Part shown: one piece after another, positions 1 through 7,733 of the stretch
Layout: each line of letters begins with the position of its first letter
Position numbering within the stretch: position 1 is the stretch's first letter
Source: Candidatus Accumulibacter regalis
GTDB lineage: Bacteria; Pseudomonadota; Gammaproteobacteria; Burkholderiales; Rhodocyclaceae
NCBI GenBank assembly: GCA_000585075.1
Contig: JEMY01000015.1
Location: 1 to 64,000, forward strand
Length of the DNA stretch: 64,000 nt
Direction: 5' to 3'
Notes under the pieces: model-generated
What the model saw: the letters and a program-made list of their open reading frames with translations, nothing else
Databases searched by the model: none
Told to the model about the DNA's origin: nothing
Made by a program: the position numbers and the translations under genes

Positions 1-1153
1 GCCGCACCGATGCCGGCAGCGCCCGCCCGGCGAGCGCCGGAGAGGGCGGTGGAGAGGGCGCGCGCCGGCCAGCCGCCGCTGCGTCCGTCGCCGCCATTGA
101 CGGTGCGCGCCAAGCCGCAGCTCGATCTGCCGCGACCGGCGCCGCAGAATACACCGCCGACGGCGGCCGAAGTCGTTCCGGCGGCGGTCATGGACGAGAT
201 TCGCTCGTTGCGGAAAATCGTCGAGCAGCACCTGGCCGGTCTGGCCTGGGGCGAGTCGGCGCGCGCCGAGCCGGTGAAGACCGAAGTCCTCCGCCAGCTG
301 CTCGACGCCGGCTTTTCGCCGCAGTTCGCCCGCGACCTGCTTGTCGATCTGCCGCGCGACCTCGACGCCGGGCAGGCGCTGGGGTGGGTAAATGGGGGGA
401 GCCGATCGTGGCCTGTTGACCACCGACAGTGAGAGCGACATCGTCGACCGTGGCGGCATCTATGCGCTGGTCGGGCCGACCGGTGTCGGCAAGACGACCA
501 CGACCGCCAAACTCGCCGCCCGTTGCGTCCTCCGTCATGGCGCCAGGAAGCTGGCGCTGGTGACCACCGACGGCTATCGGATCGGCGCGCACGAACAGCT
601 GCGCATCTATGGGCGGATTCTCGGCGTGTCGGTTCATCTCGCCAGGGACGCCGCTGACCTGCGCGCGACGCTGCAGGATCTGCAGCACACGCACATGGTG
701 CTCATCGATACCATGGGCATGAGCCAGCGCGATCGCCTGGTCAGCGAGCAGGTGGCGATGTTCGGTGACAACGACGTCAAGTCGCTGTTGCTGCTCTCGG
801 CGACCAGCCGTGGGGATACGCTCGATGACGTGATCAGGGCGTACAACGGCCTGCAGAATCTCGCCGGTTGCATCCTCACCAAGGTCGACGAAGCGGCGAG
901 TCTGGCGTCGTCACTCGATGTCATCATCCGTCATCGCCTGCGCCTGTACTACGTCTCGAACGGGCAGCGAGTGCCGGAGGACCTGCACCTGCCCAATCGC
1001 CCTTATCTGGTGCACCGTGCGTTCCGGGACCTGCCGGAGACCTCGCCACACCGTCTCGCCGGCCTCGAGCCCGGGCTGATGATGGCCAGTGCGGCGGCCA
1101 ACGCGGCCAATGCAGCCAGCATCGTCTCTGCCGGAGGAACGCAGCGTGGTTAA
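1..1153 (+). CDS. flhF: FlhF, flagellar SRP-type GTPase; 5' end outside window, apparent frameshift
   Basis: FlhF is the third SRP-family GTPase and sets the place and number of polar flagella. The window opens inside it. The first frame (1 to about 393) carries the Pro-rich linker and the start of the N domain (EIRSLRKIVEQ ... AGLAWGE ... LLDAGFS). The second frame (from about 395) carries the G domain: P-loop GPTGVGKTTTTAKLAAR, TTDGYRIGAHEQL, LIDTMGMSQRD and LTKVDEA. The two halves join only if one base is removed near a run of six G at 394-399; the first frame stops at 432. This is a real frameshift, a homopolymer sequencing error or, less likely, slippage. The stop overlaps the GTG start of flhG. 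Confidence 0.88.
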
Positions 1154-2030
1154 TCTTCGCGGCGACCAGGCGGCCGGGCTGCGGCGCCTCTTCAGCCGCC
1201 CGCGGCTGCGCATCGTCACCTTTGCCGCGGGTGGCGTCGGCGTTGGCAAGAGCATTGCGGTGGCCAATCTGGCGGCTTGCCTGGCGCGCCAGGGCAAGGA
1301 AGTCCTGGTCGTCGACGAGAATACGGACGACAGCGTTGCAGCTTACTACGGCGTCCCGGTGCGGCACGATCTGCAGCAGGTCGTGCATCGGGAAAAGTCG
1401 CTCGCCGAGGTAATCCTTTCGGTGGCGCCAGGAGTGCGCGTTCTGCCCGCCGCCAAGGTGGTCAAACGGCTCGCCAGCCTGAGCGCTGCCGAACAGCGCA
1501 TCCTGGTCGACAGCCTTGGCCACATCGGCCGGCCTGCCGACGTCGTTCTCGTCGATGCCTCGCTTGACCATCCGCTCGGTTTCTCGCCACTTGGCCTTGC
1601 GGCGCACGATACGGTGATCGTCGTCTCGCCGAATGGCGCTGCGATCACCGACGCCTATGCGCTGATCAAGAAAGTCAGCCTCGGTTACTCGCGCAAGAAC
1701 TTTCGCATCCTGGTGAGCAAGGCGCGGGCAGCGAGCGACGCGCAGGCGGTGTACGACAACATCGCCGAGGTCGCCCACAGCCGCCAGCTTGCCCGCCTCG
1801 ACTATGCCGGTCACGTACCGCTCGACGAGTCTCTGCGGCAGGCTTCGAGGCTTTGCCAGCCGGTCGCCGGGCTGTTTCCGGATGCCCCCTCGGCGCGGGC
1901 CTATCAAAGCCTGGCCAGTGCTCTGCTCAACTGGCCGAACGGCGACGTCGATGTCCGCGGCCTCGAACATTTCGTGCAACAACTGCTACACTTGAGCCAA
2001 CGTCTAGACCCCACAGCTATCTACGCCTGA
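1146..2030 (+). CDS. flhG: FlhG/FleN, MinD-like regulator of flagellar number
   Basis: FlhG is a MinD/ParA-type ATPase that works with FlhF and restrains the flagellar master regulator, limiting flagellar number. The GTG start at 1146 is chosen because GGAGGA lies just upstream and it overlaps the flhF stop; an upstream ATG at 1089 would add a non-homologous stretch. The product is 294 aa. The nucleotide loop reads AGGVGVGKS, where the family normally has GGKGGVGKT, so the signature lysine of the deviant Walker A motif is replaced. Later blocks (VLVVDENTD, PADVVLVDAS, AAITDAYALIKK) are FlhG-like but the usual catalytic Asp contexts are altered. Its ATPase activity may be changed or lost. Confidence 0.88.
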   Translation: MVNLRGDQAAGLRRLFSRPRLRIVTFAAGGVGVGKSIAVANLAACLARQGKEVLVVDENTDDSVAAYYGVPVRHDLQQVVHREKSLAEVILSVAPGVRVLPAAKVVKRLASLSAAEQRILVDSLGHIGRPADVVLVDASLDHPLGFSPLGLAAHDTVIVVSPNGAAITDAYALIKKVSLGYSRKNFRILVSKARAASDAQAVYDNIAEVAHSRQLARLDYAGHVPLDESLRQASRLCQPVAGLFPDAPSARAYQSLASALLNWPNGDVDVRGLEHFVQQLLHLSQRLDPTAIYA

Positions 2031-2049
2031 TAGCGCCCTCCCGGAATGC

Positions 2050-2796
2050 ATGTATAACGCTGCTGGTCAGATCAACAAGGAGCAGCTGGTCCAGCGCTTC
2101 GCGCCAATGGTCAAGCGCATCGCTTGCCATCTGGTCGCGCGCCTGCCGGCCAGCGTTCTGCTCGACGACCTGGTGCAGAACGGCATGCTCGGCCTGCTCG
2201 ACGCGATTGGCCGTTTCGAGGCCGGCGTGGGAGCGCAGTTCGAAGCCTATGCGGCGCAGCGGGTACGTGGCGCGATGCTCGACGGCCTGCGCGAGAACGA
2301 CTGGTTGCCGCGCAGCCTGCGCCGCAGCTGTCGTCTCATCGAGGCGGCCATCACGCAGCTGGAACAGGAGACGGGACGTGCGCCAAGCGAAAAGGAGCTT
2401 GCCGACTCGCTGGGAATGACGCTGGCCGACTATCAGACGATGTTGCAGGACGCTCGCGGACACCAGCTGGTCTATCTCGAAGACCTCGTCAGCGAGGATG
2501 GCGAGGACTTTCTGGAGCGACATCGGGTTGAAGAGAGCAGCGATCCGGCGCAGCTTTTCGAGGAGGAAGGTGTCCGTCAGGCCCTGGTACAAGCCATTGC
2601 CGATCTGCCCGAGCGTGAAAAGCTGATGATGGCTCTCTACTACGAACAGGATCTCAATCTGCGCGAAATCGGGGAAGTGATGGGGGTCAGCGAATCACGC
2701 GTCTGCCAGCTGCACAGCCAGGCGGTGATGAGGCTGCGCACGCGCCTGGCGGGAGCTGCAGCCACGAAGCGGAAGAGAGCCAGAAAGAATGGATAG
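2050..2796 (+). CDS. fliA: FliA, RNA polymerase sigma-28 factor for late flagellar genes
   Basis: The 248-aa product has the usual FliA length and layout. Sigma region 2 is seen at about residues 15-90 (VKRIACHLVARLP, DDLVQNGMLGLLDAIGRF, YAAQRVRGAMLDGLRE), region 3 in the middle, and the region 4 helix-turn-helix near the C terminus (NLREIGEVMGVSESRVCQLHSQA). FliA directs polymerase to class III promoters and is held inactive by FlgM until the hook is finished. Two matching promoters are present in this window, before flgM and flgK. The gene overlaps motC by 8 nt, so translation is probably coupled. Confidence 0.96.
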   Translation: MYNAAGQINKEQLVQRFAPMVKRIACHLVARLPASVLLDDLVQNGMLGLLDAIGRFEAGVGAQFEAYAAQRVRGAMLDGLRENDWLPRSLRRSCRLIEAAITQLEQETGRAPSEKELADSLGMTLADYQTMLQDARGHQLVYLEDLVSEDGEDFLERHRVEESSDPAQLFEEEGVRQALVQAIADLPEREKLMMALYYEQDLNLREIGEVMGVSESRVCQLHSQAVMRLRTRLAGAAATKRKRARKNG

Positions 2797-3529
2797 GACC
2801 AGCGTACTCGGCTTGCTGATCGGCGTGCTGGCGATCGTCGGTGGGCAGATTCTCGAGGGGGGTCACGTCGGTTCCCTGTCGCAGCCGACGGCGCTGCTGA
2901 TCGTCGTTGGCGGTACGCTGGGCGCGGTCATGCTGCAGAGTCCGTACGCGACATTCATGCGCGGTATACGCATGGCGAAATGGGTCTTTCGGCCGCCCGT
3001 TTCGGATCCGCAGAAATTGATCGAGCAGATTTCGAGCTGGAGCCAGATCTCCCGGCGCGAAGGTCTGCTGGCCCTCGATGCGGTGGTCAACGAACTGCCG
3101 GACGAGTTTACGCGCAAGGGACTGCAGCTGCTCGTCGATGGCGCCGAGCCGGAGCGCCTGCGCGAGGTCATGGAAGTGGAGATCAGCACCTTCGAACAGG
3201 AAATGAAGCTCTCGGCAAGAATCTGGGAGGCGGCGGGAGGCTATTCGCCGACCATCGGCATCCTCGGCGCGGTGATGGGCCTGATTCACGTGATGGAGAA
3301 TCTCTCCGACCCGTCGAAGCTGGGCGCCGGCATCGCCGTCGCCTTCGTGGCGACGATCTATGGCGTTGGCCTGGCCAATCTGGTCTATCTGCCGATGGCC
3401 AACAAGTTGAAGGCGCACATCAATCGCCTGCTCACCCAGCGCGAAATGATCGTCGACGGCCTCGTCTGCATCGCCAATGGCGACAATCCCCGCATCATCG
3501 AAAGCCGCCTGCGCGGCTACATCTTCTGA
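2789..3529 (+). CDS. motC: MotA/MotC-type flagellar stator channel subunit
   Basis: The 246-aa MotA-family protein forms the H+ (or Na+) stator channel with the next gene product. The sequence shows paired N-terminal membrane segments (LGLLIGVLAIVGGQI; TALLIVVGGTLGAVML), a long cytoplasmic loop with the charged torque-generating helices, and two more membrane segments after residue 145 containing the conserved AAGGYSPTIGILGAVMGLIHV proline block. Its place directly behind fliA and before motD resembles motCD of Pseudomonas rather than enteric motAB; that naming is by context. Confidence 0.94.
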   Translation: MDRTSVLGLLIGVLAIVGGQILEGGHVGSLSQPTALLIVVGGTLGAVMLQSPYATFMRGIRMAKWVFRPPVSDPQKLIEQISSWSQISRREGLLALDAVVNELPDEFTRKGLQLLVDGAEPERLREVMEVEISTFEQEMKLSARIWEAAGGYSPTIGILGAVMGLIHVMENLSDPSKLGAGIAVAFVATIYGVGLANLVYLPMANKLKAHINRLLTQREMIVDGLVCIANGDNPRIIESRLRGYIF

Positions 3530-3532
3530 TCG

Positions 3533-4381
3533 ATGGCCCGTCGAAAGCACGTCGAAGAGCACGAGAACCACGAGCGCTGGCTCGTTTCGTACGCCGATTT
3601 CATTACCCTTCTCTTTGCTTTCTTCGTCGTGATGTACGCACTCTCGTCGGTGAACGAGGGCAAGTACCGAATCCTCAGCGATTCGATGGTCAGCGCCTTT
3701 CGCAATGTGCCGGTCAACAGCGTCGGCCAGCTGGCGGCGATCCTGCCGACACCGGCGCCGGTGAGCAAGCCCAATCTGGCCAGCAAGACGCAGGAGGCGG
3801 TCCGCCAGAAGCAGCGCGAGAGCATGCGCAGTATTGCCAAGGACATCCTCGAGGTGATGGCGCCACTGGTCGAACAGGGGAAGGTGCGGGTCCTTGAAAC
3901 GAGTCGCGGAGTGACCATAGAAATCAACGACAGCATCCTGTTCTCGCCAGGCCAGGCCCTGATTCAGCCGCCTTTGGCCCGAGCCATGGAGGCCGTGGCC
4001 GCGGTGCTGGTCGGAACCGATTTCCCGATTACCATCGAGGGACACACCGACGATGTGCCGATCAGCAACGCGCAGTTCCCTTCGAACTGGGAGCTTTCGG
4101 CAGTGCGCGCGACCACCGTTCTACGTTTGTTCGCGGCCGCCGGAATTGCGCCGCCACGCCTGACGGCGATTGGCTACGCCGATACGCGTCCGGTCGAGCC
4201 GAATGCACTGGCGGACGGGCGGGCACGCAATCGTCGGGTATCGATTCTGATCGACTCGGCGATTCCCGAAAAAGGTACCGAGGTCAATCTACAGGGGCAG
4301 GGCGAGGCCGGCGAGGCCGCCGCCGATCCGGCGCCAGCGGCAGCAGCAAGCGCGCGGGTGCCGCCGCTGCCTGCGCGCTAG
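3533..4381 (+). CDS. motD: MotB/MotD-type stator subunit with OmpA-like peptidoglycan-binding domain
   Basis: The 282-aa MotB-family protein has a short basic cytoplasmic N terminus, one membrane helix (YADFITLLFAFFVVMYALS, with the ion-carrying Asp at residue 22), a plug/linker, and a C-terminal OmpA-like domain at about residues 160-245 (TIEGHTDDVPI, NWELSAVRATTVLR, NRRVSILI) that anchors the stator to peptidoglycan. The C-terminal tail is Ala/Pro-rich. It starts 3 nt after motC and ends tail to tail with flgN, with 15 nt between them. Confidence 0.95.
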   Translation: MARRKHVEEHENHERWLVSYADFITLLFAFFVVMYALSSVNEGKYRILSDSMVSAFRNVPVNSVGQLAAILPTPAPVSKPNLASKTQEAVRQKQRESMRSIAKDILEVMAPLVEQGKVRVLETSRGVTIEINDSILFSPGQALIQPPLARAMEAVAAVLVGTDFPITIEGHTDDVPISNAQFPSNWELSAVRATTVLRLFAAAGIAPPRLTAIGYADTRPVEPNALADGRARNRRVSILIDSAIPEKGTEVNLQGQGEAGEAAADPAPAAAASARVPPLPAR

Positions 4382-4396
4382 GCAGGTTCGCGGCTT

Positions 4397-4882
4397 TCAG
4401 GCACTGTCGCTGATGCGCCGGGTGCTGGGCGGCGCGCTTTGTCCGTCCGGACCATACAGATTGCCGGCCGCGGCGTTGCTTCCGAGGAGCGCTTCGAGTG
4501 CCTGCGCATTGCTCTGCAGGCGTTCCTGGATCAGTTCGCCGTTCACCCGATTCAGTTCGCGTGCCTGCGTGGCGACGGCGAGCAACGACGACCAGGCGTC
4601 ACGGGTACCTGTTTCCTCGGGGTGCGCGGCAAACCAGGCAGCAATGCCGGCGCCATCGCTGGCTACGCCGCTGGCGGCGAGCAGACGACTGCGTCTCGCG
4701 GCGAGCGTTGCCAGTTCGGCAGCGACCTTGTTCTTCTGGCGCACCAGATCGAGCAGGTCGTCCACTTCACCCTTGACCAGCATCTGCTGCTCGCGCTCGA
4801 GGAAGGCGAGAAAGCATTGCGCTGCAGCGATCTCGCTGTCTACGGTCTGTGCAAGCTCGGCTGGCACGGGGCTTTCAGCCAT
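4397..4882 (-). CDS. flgN: FlgN, export chaperone for hook-associated proteins FlgK and FlgL
   Basis: The 161-aa, mostly helical protein has the FlgN pattern: an N-terminal helix with FLAFLEREQQMLVKGEVDDLLDLVRQK, a middle helix, and a C-terminal helix with LNRVNGELIQERLQSN that binds client proteins. It escorts FlgK and FlgL, both encoded in this window, to the export gate. It lies 14 nt downstream of flgM and probably shares the flgM sigma-28 promoter. Confidence 0.9.
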   Translation of the reverse strand: MAESPVPAELAQTVDSEIAAAQCFLAFLEREQQMLVKGEVDDLLDLVRQKNKVAAELATLAARRSRLLAASGVASDGAGIAAWFAAHPEETGTRDAWSSLLAVATQARELNRVNGELIQERLQSNAQALEALLGSNAAAGNLYGPDGQSAPPSTRRISDSA

Positions 4883-4896
4883 TGGCCTGGCGCTGG

Positions 4897-5184
4897 TCAG
4901 CCTTGCCGTTGCGAACTGATCAGTTCGCTGGCCGACTCGATCAGGCGGTCGGCAACGGCTTCGGCGTTGATCGTGAACCGGCCCTCGGCGATGGCCTGCT
5001 TGATTTCGGCAACACGCGTGGCATCGAAGGCCGGGGCGTCCCCGGACGAATGCAGATGCGTCGCCAATTCACTGAGATGGACTTCGGCTGCCGCGCTGCT
5101 GGTCGCTTTGCTGACGCTGCCGCGATTACGGGTGTCATTGCTGACCGTGGTGCTGGCCGTCGTGCTGGTGCTGTCGATCTTCAC
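4897..5184 (-). CDS. flgM: FlgM, anti-sigma-28 factor
   Basis: The 95-aa product binds FliA in the cytoplasm and is exported through the completed hook, releasing FliA. The N-terminal half is Ser/Thr-rich and probably disordered. The C-terminal half carries the FliA-binding helices (ATRVAEIKQAIAEGRFTINAEAVADRLI). The start is GTG with AAGGGG about 7 nt upstream. A near-perfect sigma-28 promoter lies 35-61 nt before the start, so FliA should activate its own inhibitor. Confidence 0.94.
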   Translation of the reverse strand: MKIDSTSTTASTTVSNDTRNRGSVSKATSSAAAEVHLSELATHLHSSGDAPAFDATRVAEIKQAIAEGRFTINAEAVADRLIESASELISSQRQG

Positions 5185-5218
5185 GGTGTTGCCCCTTGAG
5201 CGGTTGTTCTCAATTCAT

Positions 5219-5245
5219 CTATCGGCGCAGAACGACAAAACTTTA
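5219..5245 (-). promoter_or_regulatory. sigma-28 (FliA) promoter of flgMN
   Basis: On the minus strand the sequence reads TAAAGTTT, 11 nt, GCCGATAG. The enteric FliA consensus is TAAAGTTT-N11-GCCGATAA, so 15 of 16 positions match with exact spacing. It points at flgM. This is direct sequence evidence; activity is inferred. Confidence 0.92.
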
Positions 5246-5276
5246 ACATTATTTTCAGCAACATCCTGCAGATAGC

Positions 5277-5981
5277 TCAATAGGTCACTTCAACGACGCC
5301 GCCGGGACGGGCAACACCGCTGACCACCTGCCCGGAGGCGGTGCGCACCTGGGCGATCTGGCCGTCGCTGGCGTTGTTGAGGGCCTTTCCCTCGTTGCTC
5401 ACGGAGAAGCCGGCGCCGGTCGACTGCAACTTGACGCTTTGTCCCTGCTGCACCGCCCAGGGGGCGGTGAGCAGGTCGTTGCGCAGGGGCTGGCCCGCCG
5501 CGACGCCGTTCTTGACCGTTTTTCCGATCGCCTGTGCCAGGTCGGTGACGACGCTGGCCGGCAGCGAGCCGAGGTCGCCGCTCTGCGCGAAAACGTCCCC
5601 GGCGCTGATCACCTGGCCGCGATTGAGCTGCCGCGCGGTGACCAGGTAGCTTCCGGCGATGCTGATCTGCACCGGCACGTAGATCGTCCATACCTCGGGG
5701 GCCAGGCAGCGTACGCCGACAGTGGTCCTTCCCCAGAGTCGACTGCCTTGCGGCAGGAAGGGCTCGTAAGCACTGCACGACGCCTCCTGCGCGTGCTGGT
5801 CGAGACGACCGACGCTGTAGGTCACCTTTCCCGGCAGGCCCTGCGTCTGGACGCGCAGGTAGTTGTCCACAGCCGCGCCCAGTGAGGTCTGCGCGGCGAC
5901 GCCGCTGCTTGCCGCAGCGACAACAACGAGCAGCAGTTTCGCCAGGCTGGCGGAATGCTTGACGCGGTCAGAGTTAGGCAT
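5277..5981 (-). CDS. flgA: FlgA, periplasmic chaperone for P-ring assembly
   Basis: The 234-aa product has a signal peptide (charged start, then LLLVVVAAASSGVAAQ) and a C-terminal SAF domain (TARQLNRGQVISAGDV ... QPLRNDLL ... VQQGQSVKLQSTGAGFSVSNEGKAL). FlgA helps FlgI assemble into the P ring in the periplasm. The ATG at 5981 is chosen because the signal peptide follows at once; the open frame upstream is not homologous. No strong ribosome binding site is seen. It is transcribed away from flgB. Confidence 0.93.
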   Translation of the reverse strand: MPNSDRVKHSASLAKLLLVVVAAASSGVAAQTSLGAAVDNYLRVQTQGLPGKVTYSVGRLDQHAQEASCSAYEPFLPQGSRLWGRTTVGVRCLAPEVWTIYVPVQISIAGSYLVTARQLNRGQVISAGDVFAQSGDLGSLPASVVTDLAQAIGKTVKNGVAAGQPLRNDLLTAPWAVQQGQSVKLQSTGAGFSVSNEGKALNNASDGQIAQVRTASGQVVSGVARPGGVVEVTY

Positions 5982-6048
5982 GCCGCCATTCTGCCTGATT
6001 CCGGGCGGCTCGCGAAGCGGGCCGGCTGCGCGTGCCTGCCGGTGCGGG

Positions 6049-6081
6049 CGGCAAAATTTGCCGACCATCCGGCAAATGCCG
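6049..6081. promoter_or_regulatory. Paired palindromes upstream of the flgB sigma-54 promoter (candidate activator site)
   Basis: A perfect inverted repeat, CGGCAAAATTTGCCG (6049-6063), is followed by a second, shorter one, CGGCAAATGCCG (6070-6081). Their centres are about 20 bp apart, two helical turns, and lie roughly 90-110 bp upstream of the predicted flgB start, the usual place for a sigma-54 activator site. The same 15-bp palindrome recurs in fliE and fliK. The binding protein is not known; the FleR/FlrC-like activator encoded at 29824 is the obvious candidate. Confidence 0.6.
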
Positions 6082-6136
6082 CTTGGCCGCTGCGCCGGCG
6101 CGAAGGCGATCCTGCCGTCCGCTGGTCGCGAGGCAA

Positions 6137-6154
6137 TTGGCACGGCTATTGCTT
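6137..6154 (+). promoter_or_regulatory. sigma-54 promoter of the flgB operon
   Basis: The sequence TTGGCACGGCTATTGCTT matches the sigma-54 consensus TTGGCACG-N4-TTGCT exactly. GG is at 6139-6140 and GC at 6151-6152, with the required 10 nt between. The predicted start is near 6164, about 30 nt before flgB. Confidence 0.93.
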
Positions 6155-6194
6155 GTCGACTGTTCGTGAGAACAGCGAAGGGAGTGACACGGTG

Positions 6195-6599
6195 ATGGTC
6201 AGCAAGATCCAGGGGGCGCTCTCGTTCCAGCTGCAGGCATTGACCCTGCGCAGCGAACGGCAGCAGGTGCTCGCCGGCAATATCGCCAACGCCGATACGC
6301 CGCACTATCTGGCGCGGGACTTCGATTTCGCGACCACCCTGCAGCAGGCGGTCAGCGGCCGTGGTCAGGCCAGCCTGCCCCTGGCGACCACTTCGCCGCG
6401 CCATGCGCAGGGCAGAGAAGCCGCCGATCCCTTGCGCCTGCTCTATCGCCAGCCGACGCAGGCCAGTGCCGACGGCAATACCGTCGACATGGACGTCGAG
6501 CGCGCGCAGTTTGCCGAGAATGCGTTTTTCTACGAGGCGGGCCTGACTTTTCTTTCCGGTCGCATCAATACCCTGCGCTCGGCGATCCAGGGACAATAG
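6195..6599 (+). CDS. flgB: FlgB, flagellar proximal rod protein
   Basis: The 134-aa rod protein has the typical motif [20 protein letters not shown] near residue 30 and the C-terminal helix ending [16 protein letters not shown]. The start is the ATG at 6195, preceded by AAGGGAG; the longer upstream open frame would run through the sigma-54 promoter. It is the first gene of a rightward operon running to flgL. Confidence 0.95.
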   Translation: MVSKIQGALSFQLQALTLRSERQQVLAGNIANADTPHYLARDFDFATTLQQAVSGRGQASLPLATTSPRHAQGREAADPLRLLYRQPTQASADGNTVDMDVERAQFAENAFFYEAGLTFLSGRINTLRSAIQGQ

Positions 6600-6601
6600 G
6601 A

Positions 6602-7006
6602 ATGAGCATTTTCAATACCTTCAAGGTGGCCGGTAGCGCGCTGACCGCACAGGCGATGCGCCTCAACGTGGTCGCCAGCAATCTGGCCAACGCCGACAGC
6701 GTGGTCGGGTCCGACGGCAAGCCCTATCGCGCCAAGCAGGTGGTGTTCGCGGCGACGCCGATGGGCAGTGCGGCGGCACAGGGCGTACGGGTCACGCAGG
6801 TGGTCGAGGACAGCACTCCCGGCCGCCTGCTCTATGACCCGCGCAATCCCGCCGCCGACGAGCGCGGCTACGTGACCATGCCCAACGTCAGCGTCGTTGA
6901 CGAGATGACCAACATGATTTCCGCCTCGCGTTCCTATCAGACCAACGTCGAGGTCATGAACACCGCCAAACAACTGCTGCTCAAGACGCTGGCGCTTGGC
7001 CAGTAG
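6602..7006 (+). CDS. flgC: FlgC, flagellar proximal rod protein
   Basis: The 134-aa product has the N-terminal rod signature ([23 protein letters not shown]) and the C-terminal [33 protein letters not shown] helix typical of FlgC. It starts 2 nt after the flgB stop. It polymerises above FlgB in the periplasmic rod. Confidence 0.96.
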   Translation: MSIFNTFKVAGSALTAQAMRLNVVASNLANADSVVGSDGKPYRAKQVVFAATPMGSAAAQGVRVTQVVEDSTPGRLLYDPRNPAADERGYVTMPNVSVVDEMTNMISASRSYQTNVEVMNTAKQLLLKTLALGQ

Positions 7007-7034
7007 TCGCGACGCGGCTCCGGAGAGAAAAGAA

Positions 7035-7718
7035 ATGGCCACCGTGCAATCGAGCACTTCTAGCAGTGACATCCTAGCTTCGCTCAACACCCAGGCCAGG
7101 ACCGGCAGCAGCGGACTCGTGTCGACGAGCGAGGACGTCCAGAATCGTTTTCTCAAGCTGCTGGTGACGCAGTTGAAGAACCAGGACCCGCTCAACCCGC
7201 TCGACAACGCGGCGGTAACCACCCAGATTTCGCAGATCAACACGGTGACCGGCATCGAAAGGCTGAACGCGACCCTCGAGACCCTGCTCGGTACCTACAA
7301 CGACGGGCAGGCCGTGCAGGCCGCCGCGCTGATCGGCAAGAGCGTTCTGGTCGGGGGGTCCGGGCTGGCGCTGGTCGACGGTCAGGCGCGCGGCGGGGTC
7401 AATCTCGCCGGGCCGGCCGACGACGTGACGCTGACGATTCTTGGCGCCGGCGACAACGTCATCCAGAGCGAGCGCCTCGGCGCCCGCGACGCCGGCAGCT
7501 TCGCCTTCGTCTGGGACGGCATGACGGCGCAGGGTACGCAGGCGCCAGCCGGCCGTTACCGCTTCGCGGTGAACGCCGTGCGCGGCAATGAAACGGTGGC
7601 CGCCGAGGCTCTGCAGATTGGCACGGTAAATGCTTTGGTTAGAGGGCAGGGTGGTTATCAGCTCGACCTGGGTGCGCTGGGGCGGGTCGCTTTCGACAAG
7701 GTTCAGCAAATTCTCTAG
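7035..7718 (+). CDS. flgD: FlgD, hook-capping scaffold protein
   Basis: The 227-aa product contains the FlgD N-terminal block (NRFLKLLVTQLKNQDPLNPLDN, about residues 38-59) and the C-terminal FlgD Ig-like/tudor region (SFAFVWDGMTAQGTQAPAGRYRF). FlgD caps the growing hook and is discarded. The ATG at 7035 follows GGAGAG; an in-frame ATG 39 nt upstream overlaps flgC and is unlikely. Confidence 0.94.
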   Translation: MATVQSSTSSSDILASLNTQARTGSSGLVSTSEDVQNRFLKLLVTQLKNQDPLNPLDNAAVTTQISQINTVTGIERLNATLETLLGTYNDGQAVQAAALIGKSVLVGGSGLALVDGQARGGVNLAGPADDVTLTILGAGDNVIQSERLGARDAGSFAFVWDGMTAQGTQAPAGRYRFAVNAVRGNETVAAEALQIGTVNALVRGQGGYQLDLGALGRVAFDKVQQIL

Positions 7719-7733
7719 GTGTAGGGGGCAGGA

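Noticed and set aside
394-432. Programmed frameshift in flhF
   Set aside because: No slippery heptamer with downstream structure typical of programmed shifts is evident; a homopolymer error or ordinary mutation is simpler.
5982-6596. Leftward extension of FlgA through the flgB region
   Set aside because: The open frame continues but overlaps flgB and its sigma-54 promoter; the FlgA signal peptide begins at 5981.
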